Source of the DNA: JALSHZ01 sp964614535
Lineage (GTDB): Bacteria > Pseudomonadota > Gammaproteobacteria > UWMA-0217
DNA length: 50,056 nt
Reading direction: 5' to 3'
NCBI GenBank assembly: GCA_964614535.1
Contig: CAZTOZ010000074.1
Span: forward strand, 1-50,056
In this document: positions 1 to 8,670 of the stretch, one piece after another
How the letters are laid out: each line of letters opens with the position of its first letter
Position numbering within the stretch: the first letter of the stretch is position 1
Notes under the pieces: model-generated
Databases searched by the model: none
The model's input: only the letters and a program-made list of their open reading frames with translations
Told to the model about the DNA's origin: nothing
Made by a program: the position numbers and the translations under genes

Positions 1-1395
1 CAACTGTCGCTGCCGCAGACCGCGCGGCTGCGCATCCTGCTGCTCTCGCGCCACGACACGCTGCCCGAACTGCCTGGCAAGCTGGCGGGCAACGTCGATC
101 CGGCGCTGGCGCTGAAACCGCTGGCCGTGCAACAGGACGACGCCTGGGCCTTGTTCCAGGCCGCCAGCGACGCCATGCGGCAATGCCGGGCCCGGCAACA
201 GGGCCGGACCCCGCCGACGGCAACGCCCCTCGACCGGAAGACCTTCGACACCTGGCTGGCGTCCGATGAACTGCACTCGCGCCCGCTGTTCCTTCTCGCC
301 TACGCTCTGCATCTGATCGACCACCCCGGTGACACCGCCCTGCGAGGCGCGGCCATCATCCGCGCCCTGGTGGTGCGGGAAACCCGCCGCCTGCGCGACG
401 AGGCCCGCCACAAGGGCATGGACGGCGATGCGCTGCTCCTGCTCAAGGCGCTGGCGGGGGTCACCGGCGGCATCGACCGCGCCCTGCTGGAAAAGCTGCG
501 CGATGCGCCGGCGGCGGAAGTCACCCTGCCCACGTTCAACGGCACACTGACCCGTTCCACCCTTTGGGACAGCAACAGAGAATGCATCCCGCCCCTGGAG
601 CCGGACCTGCTGGCCGCCGAACTGCTGTACAGCGAACTGGGACAAGATCATATACCCGCCGGCAAATGGCTCTACCACACCCTCGCCGCCGTCGAAGGCC
701 GCCAACAACAAGCCGCCTGGGAACGGCTGATCCGGCTGGTGGGCGACGACCGCCGGCTGCTGAAAAACCGCAGAAGCGTCCCGCTGGTGGATGCGCTGCA
801 AGCCTGGGTGGAGGCCAAACCGGAGCGTCACCGGCCATTGGAGCCGCTGACTTCCATGGACCGGCCAACACAGGTCCTGCTGCCGCTGGCGATCCGTGTG
901 AGTGAACGGCTGCTGCAAAACAGTGATGATCCGGAAGAGCAGGCCGGGATACTGAACAATCTCTCGGTCCATCTCGCCGAGGCGGGGCAACGGGAACGGG
1001 CACTGGAGACCATCGGCCGCGCCGTGGAGATCCGCGAACAACTGGCGAAGCAGAACTTCGACGCCTACGCGCCCGATCTGGCGAGCAGCCTGAACAATCT
1101 CTCGGTCGATCTCGCCGAGGCGGGGCAACGGGCACGAGCGCTGGAGACCATCGGCCGCGCCGTGGAGATCTACGAACAACTGGCGAAGCAGAACTTCGAC
1201 GCCTATGCGCCCGATCTGGCGAGGAGCCTGAACAATCTCTCGGTCCGTCTCGCCGAGGGCGGCGATACCGCTGGCGCCATTACCCAACTGACGCGCGCCA
1301 TTGAGCACATCGAACCCTTCGCCTTGCCTGGTACGCTGTATGCGGAGTGGCTTGAGACCATGCGACGGTCGTTGGCGGCGCTGCGAATGCGTTAG
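1..1395 (+). CDS. C-terminal part of a STAND/NACHT-like NTPase with TPR repeats (5' truncated by window)
   Basis: The reading frame is open from base 1, so the true start lies outside the window. The first residues (LRILLLSRHD) resemble the strand after Walker B in NACHT/STAND NTPases, so this is probably the end of the ATPase domain followed by a helical region and a sensor domain. Residues encoded from 952 form TPR-like repeats of 46 residues: LNNLSV-LAEAGQ-RALETIGRAVEI-EQLAKQNFDAYAPDLA occurs twice nearly unchanged (from 952 and 1090) and a third, diverging copy starts at 1228. Two neighbouring repeats differing at only about eight of 138 bases suggest recent duplication. STAND proteins with TPRs are usually signalling or defence switches; the effector domain would be upstream and is not visible, so the function is not assigned. 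Confidence 0.75.
   Translation, partial: QLSLPQTARLRILLLSRHDTLPELPGKLAGNVDPALALKPLAVQQDDAWALFQAASDAMRQCRARQQGRTPPTATPLDRKTFDTWLASDELHSRPLFLLAYALHLIDHPGDTALRGAAIIRALVVRETRRLRDEARHKGMDGDALLLLKALAGVTGGIDRALLEKLRDAPAAEVTLPTFNGTLTRSTLWDSNRECIPPLEPDLLAAELLYSELGQDHIPAGKWLYHTLAAVEGRQQQAAWERLIRLVGDDRRLLKNRRSVPLVDALQAWVEAKPERHRPLEPLTSMDRPTQVLLPLAIRVSERLLQNSDDPEEQAGILNNLSVHLAEAGQRERALETIGRAVEIREQLAKQNFDAYAPDLASSLNNLSVDLAEAGQRARALETIGRAVEIYEQLAKQNFDAYAPDLARSLNNLSVRLAEGGDTAGAITQLTRAIEHIEPFALPGTLYAEWLETMRRSLAALRMR
952..1365 (+). repeat. 138-bp in-frame tandem repeats encoding TPR units
   Basis: Copies start at 952, 1090 and 1228, an exact 138-bp period (46 codons). The first two are nearly identical at the DNA level; the third keeps only the first 30 or so bases before diverging. 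The repeats lie inside the truncated NTPase/TPR gene and are a likely site of copy-number change. Confidence 0.85.
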
Positions 1396-1450
1396 CCTGT
1401 GATTGGACCGGATGCCTGGAAGGGATGTTTCTGTTGTTGCAACGACACCC

Positions 1451-1577
1451 CCCGTCATTGCGAGCGCCAGCGAAGCAATCTCCCGGAAGGTACTCCGTCA
1501 TAGGGAGATCGCCGCGCTTCGCTCGTGATGACGGGGAGTCGTAGCCGTAGGTTGGGCAAAGCAAAGCGCGCCCAACA
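1451..1577 (+). repeat. Composite palindromic repeat, copy 1
   Basis: An imperfect inverted repeat has its left arm at 1451-1484, starting CCCGTCATTGCGAGCG, and its right arm at 1503-1535, ending CGCTCGTGATGACGGG. It is followed at 1551-1576 by a second palindrome with GTTGGGC/GCCCAAC arms. The same two-part unit recurs in the same orientation at 1901-2028. The first part resembles the dispersed CATTGCGAGCG-type palindromic elements found in many proteobacterial genomes, which are REP/MITE-like and non-coding. Confidence 0.75.
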
Positions 1578-1860
1578 TCCAGCGGCTTCGTAGCAATGCC
1601 GGTGGTACCGGTTTCGCGCCTCGTCGATCACGACATTCTTCCCCACCACCCCCACCACGCGCGAGTCGCATTTTTTCCTCGTCGAAAAAACGCGACGCAA
1701 AAAAGACGCCCCCCACGCGCTTTCTTCCGCCGCCGGCCACGCCTTCCGGGATCGGTCTGAAGCCGCATCCCGCGGCCCAGACCTCGATCGGCCTTCCGTG
1801 GCCGATCGACCCCTGCAGTCGCACCCGGCGACGGCGCGCGTGAAGGGGGTTCTTCGTAGC

Positions 1861-1897
1861 AGGAGGTTGCCGCGTCGCTGTCGCTCCTCGCAATGAC
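1861..1897 (-). repeat. Half-copy of the palindromic repeat, inverted
   Basis: Read on the minus strand, this stretch begins GTCATTGCGAGGAGCGACAG and continues to a GCAACCTCCT end. That matches the left arm of the elements at 1451 and 1901, but there is no right arm. It abuts the second full copy, so the intergenic region has collected several elements of one family. Confidence 0.55.
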
Positions 1898-1900
1898 ACC

Positions 1901-2028
1901 CCCGTCATTGCGAGCGACAGCGAAGCAATCTCCCGGAACAGTGCTCTATAGCGGGAGATCGCCACGCTCCGCTCGCGATGACGGGGGCATCATGGCCGTA
2001 GGTTGGGCAAAGCGAAGCGTGCCCAACA
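1901..2028 (+). repeat. Composite palindromic repeat, copy 2
   Basis: Left arm 1901-1934, right arm 1953-1985, followed by the GTTGGGC/GCCCAAC palindrome at 2002-2027. Both parts keep the spacing seen in copy 1, so they move or duplicate as one unit. The second palindrome lies just outside the mogA stop codon and is followed on the plus strand by a T-run (from 2037), so it could also end rightward transcription. Confidence 0.75.
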
Positions 2029-2033
2029 CGCTG

Positions 2034-2561
2034 CTATTTTTTTGGCCGGAATGCCTTGATGACCGATTCGTCGGTTTCGAGGTAGGGGCCTTCTAGCAGG
2101 TCGATGCAGTAGGGCACGGCGGGGAAGACGGCGTCGAGGCATTCGCGGATCGATTTGGGTTTGCCGGGGAGGTTGATGATGAGGGCCTGGCCGCGGATGC
2201 CGGCGGTCTGGCGGGAGAGAATCGCGGTTGGCACGTATTGCAGGCTCACCTGCCGCATCAGTTCGCCGAAGCCGGGCATCATTTTGTCGCAGACCGCTTC
2301 GGTGGCTTCCGGGGTGACGTCGCGCCGTGCCGGGCCGGTGCCGCCGGTGGTGACGACGAGGCAGCAGCCTTCTTCGTCGATCATGCGCTTGAGCATCGCC
2401 TCGATCGTGGGTTGGTCGTCGGGTATGACGTGGTAGACCGGTTCCCAGGGTGATGTCAGGTAGTCGTTCAGTGTGTCGATGATCGCCTGGCCGGAGAGGT
2501 CGTCGTAGACGCCGGCGGTGGCGCGGTCGGAGGTGGTGATGATGCCGATTCTGGCGGTCAT
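2034..2561 (-). CDS. mogA: Molybdopterin adenylyltransferase MogA
   Basis: A 175-residue MoaB/MogA-family protein. It adenylylates molybdopterin before molybdenum insertion, in the cytoplasm, late in molybdenum cofactor synthesis. The family signature TTGGTG lies at residues 71-76, followed by RRDVTPEAT (80-88), which contains the conserved Asp and the DxTPE segment; LINLPGKP-like residues (INLPGKPK) lie near 129. Length and motifs are those of full-length MogA. It is the second gene of a two-gene minus-strand unit, 13 bp after hflD. No other molybdenum cofactor gene is in view, so the pathway must be encoded elsewhere. Confidence 0.93.
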   Translation of the reverse strand: MTARIGIITTSDRATAGVYDDLSGQAIIDTLNDYLTSPWEPVYHVIPDDQPTIEAMLKRMIDEEGCCLVVTTGGTGPARRDVTPEATEAVCDKMMPGFGELMRQVSLQYVPTAILSRQTAGIRGQALIINLPGKPKSIRECLDAVFPAVPYCIDLLEGPYLETDESVIKAFRPKK

Positions 2562-2574
2562 GGTGCTCTTGGCC

Positions 2575-3204
2575 TCAGCAGTGGTTGAGAAAATAGCGCG
2601 CCCGCTCGACCATCTTGCGGCGGCGCAACATCAATTTGAACTTGCTGCCGCCGGCCTGCTGCCAGAGTACGGCGGCGCGGATGCCGCCGAGTAGCAGGGC
2701 GCGGATCTGCGCCGCCACCGCCGGGTTCTCCAGGTGTTCGGTCTCTCCGTTGACGATGATCCGGGGCCCCAGGGTGCTGATGGTCTGTTGATAGGTGTCG
2801 GCCAGCCCGCCGATGATGGCGGGGTTGAGGACGTCGTCGAAATGGTCACGCTGGCGGCGGGCCTCGTCGATGCCCTGGAGTATCGTCTCGCCCATCGCCG
2901 GCTGTTTGCGCAGCTTGCTCTCCAGATGCAGCAGGCCGATGGCGTAGCGGGTGATGTCCACCGATTCGGGTGACTTGCCCGGCTGGCTCAGCAGGCCCGA
3001 CAGCAGTGTAAAGCCGGCCCGCAGATTGGCCAGGCCGCCATAGATTTCGTCGATGCTCTCCACCTCGTTCTGGAACAGGCTGGTGATGATGGTGCGGCGG
3101 TCGTTGTCGTCGGCATGGCCTTCGACGGCCAGTTTGCGCACCAGAGCGCTGGCCTGAAAGACGGCCGCCAGGGCGATGGTTCGATTGTTGTCGTTCTGTT
3201 CCAT
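2575..3204 (-). CDS. hflD: High frequency lysogenization protein HflD homologue
   Basis: A 209-residue, mostly helical protein matching HflD, a peripheral inner-membrane protein of gammaproteobacteria that in E. coli binds the phage lambda CII activator; its housekeeping role is unclear. The start MEQNDNNRTIALAAVFQ is typical of the family, and the usual length is about 210 residues. The frame stays open about 86 codons further upstream, but that part overlaps the divergent TRAP receptor gene and looks non-coding, so 3204 is the start. In many relatives hflD follows the tRNA thiolase gene mnmA; here it precedes mogA. Confidence 0.9.
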   Translation of the reverse strand: MEQNDNNRTIALAAVFQASALVRKLAVEGHADDNDRRTIITSLFQNEVESIDEIYGGLANLRAGFTLLSGLLSQPGKSPESVDITRYAIGLLHLESKLRKQPAMGETILQGIDEARRQRDHFDDVLNPAIIGGLADTYQQTISTLGPRIIVNGETEHLENPAVAAQIRALLLGGIRAAVLWQQAGGSKFKLMLRRRKMVERARYFLNHC

Positions 3205-3352
3205 GGTCGTCGTTCGGATCGTCTGGCCAGCATGGTGCGGCGCCAGAGGCCGAGTGTATTCGCTTTGGGGTGGTTTTTCACCCGCCTTCCGGTGGCTGTC
3301 GGGCGGCGGTACACTGGCGCTGGACGATAACCACCAACAGGAGAACACAACC

Positions 3353-4384
3353 ATGAAGACCATCTTCGGAAGGCTTGCCGGCATGGCCATTGGCTCGGTG
3401 CTGGCGGTCTCGACCGGGCTTGCCCAGGCCAAGGACGATTTCATTCTCGCCACCGCCAGCACCGGTGGTACCTACTATCCGGTCGGCGTGGCGATCGCGA
3501 CATTGACCAAGGTGAAGATCCAGCCCAAACACAAGATGAGCATGTCGGCCATCAATTCGGCCGGTTCCGGCGAGAACGTCAAACTGCTGCGCGAGCGGGA
3601 GGCGGACTTTGCCATCCTGCAGGGACTCTACGGCGCCTATGCCTGGAACGGGACCGGGCCGATCGCCAAGTCGGGGCCGCAGAAACATCTGCGTTCGGTG
3701 ACGATGCTGTGGCAGAACGTGGAGCAGTTCATCGTCAAAAAGGCGTATGCAAAGAAGGGTGACCTCTCCGATCTGGAGAACCTGCGCGGCAAGACGCTGG
3801 CGCTGGGGAAGAAGAATTCCGGGACGCTCGGTTCCAACCGCAGGATTCTCTCCAACCTCGGTTACGACATCGACAAGGACTTCAAGCTGATGCACGCCGG
3901 TTACGGGCCGTCCGCCGAGGCGCTGCAGGATGGCCGTGTCGATGGAATGAACACCCCGGCTGGCGTACCCACCGGTGCCGTCACCAAGCTGTTCGCCGCG
4001 GCCGGTGACAAGGTGGTGCCGTTGCAGATCACGCCGGCGCAGGCGAAAAAGGCCGATGGCGGTCTTGGGCTGTGGACGCCTTATGTCATCAAGGCAGGCA
4101 CCTATCCCGGGCAGCAGAAGGATTGGCACACCATCGCCCAGCCCAATTTCCTCGCCGTCCATGAAGACGTGCCGGAGGCGTTCGTCTATCTGCTGACGAA
4201 GAACATCTACGAAAACCTGCCGTTTCTCCAGGCCATCCATAAGGCCACCAAGGCGATGTCGTTGGAAAAGGCGTTGGCGGGGTTGCCGGTGCCGTTGCAT
4301 CCGGGGGCGGCAAGATACTATCGGGAGCAGGGGATAGAGATTCCCGACAATCTGGTGCCGAAGAAAATGGTGGCGGCGCAGTAG
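3353..4384 (+). CDS. TAXI-family TRAP transporter solute receptor
   Basis: A 343-residue periplasmic binding protein of the TAXI family. It has an N-terminal signal peptide, with probable cleavage after AQA at residue 26, followed by the family pattern ATASTGGTYYPVG (residues 32-44). TAXI receptors deliver a substrate (often a carboxylate or glutamate-like compound, not predictable here) to a fused TRAP permease. The ATG at 3353 has CAGGAG about 9 bp upstream; the open frame extends further upstream, but that part overlaps hflD on the other strand. The permease gene follows after 28 bp, so the two form an operon. Confidence 0.93.
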   Translation: MKTIFGRLAGMAIGSVLAVSTGLAQAKDDFILATASTGGTYYPVGVAIATLTKVKIQPKHKMSMSAINSAGSGENVKLLREREADFAILQGLYGAYAWNGTGPIAKSGPQKHLRSVTMLWQNVEQFIVKKAYAKKGDLSDLENLRGKTLALGKKNSGTLGSNRRILSNLGYDIDKDFKLMHAGYGPSAEALQDGRVDGMNTPAGVPTGAVTKLFAAAGDKVVPLQITPAQAKKADGGLGLWTPYVIKAGTYPGQQKDWHTIAQPNFLAVHEDVPEAFVYLLTKNIYENLPFLQAIHKATKAMSLEKALAGLPVPLHPGAARYYREQGIEIPDNLVPKKMVAAQ

Positions 4385-4412
4385 CCGTCCCGCTCGTGAC
4401 GATGGCCCCGAC

Positions 4413-6575
4413 GTGGCTGGCCCGGTCGGCAGCGCCCCGGGCGGCGTGCCGGCGGGGCCGATCCTCGACCGACTGGCCGTGAACGCGACAAAAGAGACAG
4501 CGGGCTGGAACCGTCTGCCCGACAGCATCGCTGCCGAGGTGGGTTTCGTCCGCGCCAACCGCGCCATCTACTGGCTCGGTATCGTCATCGCCGCCGCCCA
4601 TCTGTGGTTCAACAGCTTTGGCAATGTCGAGGTGCAGGTGCAGAACATCCTCCACTTTGCCGGTTTCGTGCTGCTGTGCGCCCTCGTCTATCCGCTGTCG
4701 GGCCGCCCGGCACTGCGGCGCCTCGATATCGCCTTTGCCATTTTTGTCGCCGCCTGCGCACTCTATCTGATCCGGGCCGACGAATGGATCTACGACCGTG
4801 GCGTGCGGCTGATCCTGCCGGACTGGATCGCCGGCATCGTCGTCATCGCCGGCGCCATCGAATACACGCGTCGCGCCACCGGCTGGATCATTCCGCTATT
4901 GATCGTGCTGGCGCTGAGCTATATCACCTGGTGGGGCTCACTGCTCTCCGGCGTCTTCAGTTTCGGCGGCCTGCGGCCGGAGACGATGCTGTTCCGCAGT
5001 CTCTACGGTGACGATGCGCTGTTTGGCGGCATCGCCCGGATCTCCGCCACCTTCGTTTTCGTCTTCATCCTGTTCGGCGCCTTTCTGTTGCGCTCCGGTG
5101 CCGGCGACTTCGTCATCCACCTCTCCCGCGCGGTGGCCGGCCGCATGGTCGGTGGGCCTGGGCTGGTGGCAGTGCTCGGCTCCGGCCTGACCGGCACCAT
5201 CTCCGGTTCCGCCATCGCCAATACCGCCTCCACCGGTGTCATCACGATACCGATGATGAAGCAGGCGGGGTTCCCGCCCAAGTTCGCCGCGGCGATCGAG
5301 GCGGCCGCCTCCACCGGCGGCCAGCTGATGCCTCCGATCATGGGCGCCGGCGCCTTCGTCATGGCCAGCTATACCGAAATTCCCTATGCCACCATCGTCG
5401 CGGTGAGCTTCGTGCCGGCGCTGCTCTATTTCTTCTCGCTCGCCTTCTATGTCCGCTTCGAGGCCTTCCGGCAGGGGATGACGGTGCGCCACGACGATGC
5501 CGAGCCATTGTTGCCGCTGGTGTTTCGTGAAGGGCTCTCGTTCCTTCTGCCGGTGGGCCTGCTGATCACGCTACTGGTACTTGGATATACACCAGTCTAT
5601 GCCGGGGTGATCGCCATCGCGGCTGTCGTCGTCAGCTCCTGGTTTACGCCGACGAAGATGGGGCCGGCGGCGATTTTCGACGCGCTGGCGCTGGGATCGC
5701 GCAATATGGTGATGACCGCGATCCTACTCTGCGCGGTGGGGTTGATCGTCAATGTCATCGCCACCGCCGGCATCGGCAACACCTTTTCGTTGATGATCAG
5801 CCAGTGGGCCGGTGGTTCACTGCTGCTGGCGATACTGCTGGTGGCGGTGGCGTCGCTGGTGCTGGGGATGGGGCTGCCGGTGACGGCCTCCTACATCGTG
5901 TTGGCGACGCTGTCGGCGCCGGCGCTCTATGGGCTGATGACCCAGGCCGAGCTGGCCCAGGCGCTGGCGGCTGGGGGGCTGACCGAAGAGGTCAAGGCCG
6001 TGGTGGCGCTGGCCGCGCCGCAGGCGGCCTCGTTGTCCGACCCCCTGTCGCCGGCGCAGGCCGGCGCGCTATTGGCCTCGATGCCGGCCGAGACGTTGGC
6101 GCTGCTGCGGCCGCTGTTGCTGGACGAGCAACATCTGGCGATGGTGCTGCTGGCAGCACATCTGATCGTCTTCTGGCTGTCGCAGGACTCCAATGTCACC
6201 CCGCCGGTCTGCCTCTGCGCTTTCACCGCAGCGGCCATCGCGCGCACGCCGCCGATGGCCACCGGCTTCGTCTCGTGGCTGGTGGCGAAGTCGCTCTACA
6301 TCGTGCCGCTGCTGTTCGCCTACACACCGCTGGTCACTGGCGGCTGGATGGCGGCGTTGGAGACCGGCCTGTTCGCACTGGGTGGGCTCTACGCCTTCGT
6401 CGCCGCGCTCAAGGGCTGGCATGTGGTGAAGCTCCAACCGGTCGAGCGCCTGTCGTTGGCGCTGGTGGCGGTGGTGTTGCTGTGGCCACTGGACCGTCTC
6501 TGGCATCTGCTGGCGCTCGGCGGCCTGCTGCTGTTGGTCTGGCGGTTGCACCGTCGTCGCGGGGCGGTACGGTGA
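4413..6575 (+). CDS. TRAP transporter permease, fused small and large subunits (TAXI type)
   Basis: A 720-residue polytopic inner-membrane protein matching the fused DctQM-type permeases that pair with TAXI receptors. Sodium-coupled uptake is the usual mechanism. Conserved segments include GSGLTGTISGSAIANTASTG near residue 257 and GMGLPVTASYIVLA near 487. An Ala/Leu-rich stretch (about residues 510-571) separates SAPALYGLM from LAAHLIVFWLSQ and looks like an insertion relative to typical members. The reported start is a GTG; a second GTG at 4480 is also possible. The stop overlaps the recG start in GTGA. Confidence 0.9.
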   Translation: MAGPVGSAPGGVPAGPILDRLAVNATKETAGWNRLPDSIAAEVGFVRANRAIYWLGIVIAAAHLWFNSFGNVEVQVQNILHFAGFVLLCALVYPLSGRPALRRLDIAFAIFVAACALYLIRADEWIYDRGVRLILPDWIAGIVVIAGAIEYTRRATGWIIPLLIVLALSYITWWGSLLSGVFSFGGLRPETMLFRSLYGDDALFGGIARISATFVFVFILFGAFLLRSGAGDFVIHLSRAVAGRMVGGPGLVAVLGSGLTGTISGSAIANTASTGVITIPMMKQAGFPPKFAAAIEAAASTGGQLMPPIMGAGAFVMASYTEIPYATIVAVSFVPALLYFFSLAFYVRFEAFRQGMTVRHDDAEPLLPLVFREGLSFLLPVGLLITLLVLGYTPVYAGVIAIAAVVVSSWFTPTKMGPAAIFDALALGSRNMVMTAILLCAVGLIVNVIATAGIGNTFSLMISQWAGGSLLLAILLVAVASLVLGMGLPVTASYIVLATLSAPALYGLMTQAELAQALAAGGLTEEVKAVVALAAPQAASLSDPLSPAQAGALLASMPAETLALLRPLLLDEQHLAMVLLAAHLIVFWLSQDSNVTPPVCLCAFTAAAIARTPPMATGFVSWLVAKSLYIVPLLFAYTPLVTGGWMAALETGLFALGGLYAFVAALKGWHVVKLQPVERLSLALVAVVLLWPLDRLWHLLALGGLLLLVWRLHRRRGAVR

Positions 6576-8644
6576 CGACGATCGCGCTCGACAGCCCGCT
6601 GACTGCGCTGCGCGGCGTCGGTCCTGGCTTGCAGGAGAAGCTCGCCAGGCTCGGGCTGCGAACCGTCGCCGACTTGCTGTTCCATCTGCCGCTGCGATAT
6701 CAGGATCGCACCCGTATCCACCCGATCGGCACGTTGCGCGATGGCATGGAGGTGATGGTCCAGGGTGAGATCGAGCACGCCGAGGTGGTGTTTCGCCGCC
6801 GCCGCATGCTGCTGGTGCGGGTGGCCGACGGCTCCGGGTCGATTCTGCTGCGCTTTTTCCATTTCAGCGAAAAGCAGCGTCGCGGGTTGCGCCCGGGGCT
6901 GACGATCCGCTGTTTCGGCGAGGCGCGGCTGATCGCCGGCAGCCCCGAGATGGTGCACCCCGAATACCGCCTCGATCCGACCGGCGACGACGAAGCGGTC
7001 GAGACCTGTCTCACTCCGGTCTATCCCACCACCGAGGGAGTCGGTCAGACCACGTTGCGGCGTCTGGCGGCGCAGGCGCTGGCCCAGGTAGAGCAGGTCG
7101 AGGAGCTGCTGCCGCCCGAGTTACTGCCGGCGGCACGGCCGGCGCTGGCGGAGGCGCTGCGGTTTCTGCACCGGCCGCCGCCGGAGGCGCGGCTCGACCT
7201 GCTGCGGGAGGGGGTGCACCCGGCGCAGCAGCGGTTGGCCTTCGAGGAGCTATTGGCGCATCAGCTCAGCCTGTTGAAGATCCGCGCGACGGCGCGACAG
7301 TCCCGCGCCCCTGCGCTGACCACCGTCGCGCCGCTGCGCGAGGCGTTCCTCGCCGCGCTGCCGTTCGAGCCGACCGCCGCGCAACGGCGCGTGACGGCGG
7401 AGATCAGCGCCGACCTGGCGCAGCCCCATCCGATGATGCGGCTGGTGCAGGGGGACGTCGGCAGCGGCAAGACGGTGGTGGCGGCGCTGGCCTGCCTGCA
7501 GGCGGTGGCGTCGGCCCATCAGGCGGCGATCATGGCGCCGACGGAGATACTGGCCGAACAGCACTTCCGCAATTTCGCCCGCTGGTTCGAACCGTTGGGG
7601 GTGACCGTGGCCTGGATTTCCGGCAAGCAGAAAGCGGCGCAGCGGCGGCGGATGCGTGATGCCATCGCCGCTGGCGAGGCGCAGGTGGCGGTCGGCACCC
7701 ATGCGCTGTTTCAGGACGACATCACCTTTTCCCGGCTGGCGCTGGTGGTCGTCGACGAGCAGCACCGTTTCGGCGTGCATCAACGCATGGCGCTGCGGGA
7801 GAAGGGGGCGAGCGCTGGTCTCGTGCCGCATCAGCTCATCATGACCGCCACACCGATTCCGCGCACGCTGGCGCAGACCGCCTACGCCGATCTCGATCTC
7901 TCCATCATCGACGAACTGCCGCCCGGTCGCCAGCCGGTGACCACGGTGGCGATTCCCAATGAGCGCCGCGCCGACGTGGTCGAACGGGTGGCGCGGGCCT
8001 GCCGCGAGGGCCGGCAATGCTACTGGGTCTGCACGCTGGTGGAGGCGTCGGATGCGTTGCAGGCCGAGGCCGCCGAGGTCACCCACGACGGGCTGCGGGC
8101 GGCCCTGCCAGATCTGCGGATCGGACTGGTCCACGGCCGCATGAAGCCGGAGGAGAAGGAGCGGGTGATGGCTGCCTTCAAGGGTGGCGAGCTGCAACTG
8201 CTGGTGGCGACCACGGTCATCGAGGTGGGCGTCGATGTGCCGAATGCGACGCTGATGATCATCGAAAATGCCGAGCGCCTCGGCCTGTCGCAACTGCATC
8301 AGCTGCGTGGCCGGGTCGGGCGGGGCCGTGGCCAGAGCAGTTGCGTGCTGCTCTACCAGACACCACTGTCGGCCAATGGACGCCGCCGTATCGAGGCATT
8401 GAGAAAAACCAGCGACGGTTTCGAGATCGCCCGGATCGACCTGGAACTGCGCGGGCCGGGGGAGATACTCGGCGTGCGCCAGACCGGGCTGATGCAATTT
8501 CGCGTCGCCGACATCGTCCGTGACAAGCCGCTGATTCCCGAAGTGTCGCAGGCGGCGCGACGGCTGGTGTCGGACTTTCCGGCGCGGGTCGATCCGCTGA
8601 TCCAACGCTGGATCGGCGACCGGCTGCAATACCGCGAAGTCTGA
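6572..8644 (+). CDS. recG: ATP-dependent DNA helicase RecG
   Basis: A 690-residue RecG, the monomeric helicase that remodels stalled replication forks and branch-migrates Holliday junctions. It has an N-terminal wedge/OB domain beginning PLTALRGVGPGLQEKL, Walker A GDVGSGKT near residue 294, the family-typical DEQH box (DEQHRFGVHQR) near 395, and helicase C-terminal motifs (VATTVIEVGVDVPNA, QLRGRVGRG). Length fits the family (about 690). The GTG start at 6572 overlaps the TRAP permease stop by 4 bp; longer versions of this frame only read the permease gene out of frame. Coupling to a transporter gene is unusual for recG. Confidence 0.96.
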   Translation: MTTIALDSPLTALRGVGPGLQEKLARLGLRTVADLLFHLPLRYQDRTRIHPIGTLRDGMEVMVQGEIEHAEVVFRRRRMLLVRVADGSGSILLRFFHFSEKQRRGLRPGLTIRCFGEARLIAGSPEMVHPEYRLDPTGDDEAVETCLTPVYPTTEGVGQTTLRRLAAQALAQVEQVEELLPPELLPAARPALAEALRFLHRPPPEARLDLLREGVHPAQQRLAFEELLAHQLSLLKIRATARQSRAPALTTVAPLREAFLAALPFEPTAAQRRVTAEISADLAQPHPMMRLVQGDVGSGKTVVAALACLQAVASAHQAAIMAPTEILAEQHFRNFARWFEPLGVTVAWISGKQKAAQRRRMRDAIAAGEAQVAVGTHALFQDDITFSRLALVVVDEQHRFGVHQRMALREKGASAGLVPHQLIMTATPIPRTLAQTAYADLDLSIIDELPPGRQPVTTVAIPNERRADVVERVARACREGRQCYWVCTLVEASDALQAEAAEVTHDGLRAALPDLRIGLVHGRMKPEEKERVMAAFKGGELQLLVATTVIEVGVDVPNATLMIIENAERLGLSQLHQLRGRVGRGRGQSSCVLLYQTPLSANGRRRIEALRKTSDGFEIARIDLELRGPGEILGVRQTGLMQFRVADIVRDKPLIPEVSQAARRLVSDFPARVDPLIQRWIGDRLQYREV

Positions 8645-8670
8645 GTCCCGGCCGAGTCGGCGCCTTCGTG

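Noticed and set aside
1586..1861. 10-bp direct repeat CTTCGTAGCA flanking about 260 bp, possible target-site duplication
   Set aside because: There is no transposase and no terminal inverted repeats between the copies; ten bases can recur by chance in repeat-rich sequence.
1498..1965. 155-residue minus-strand frame in the repeat region
   Set aside because: It runs through the palindromic elements and has no ribosome binding site or domain; it is non-coding.
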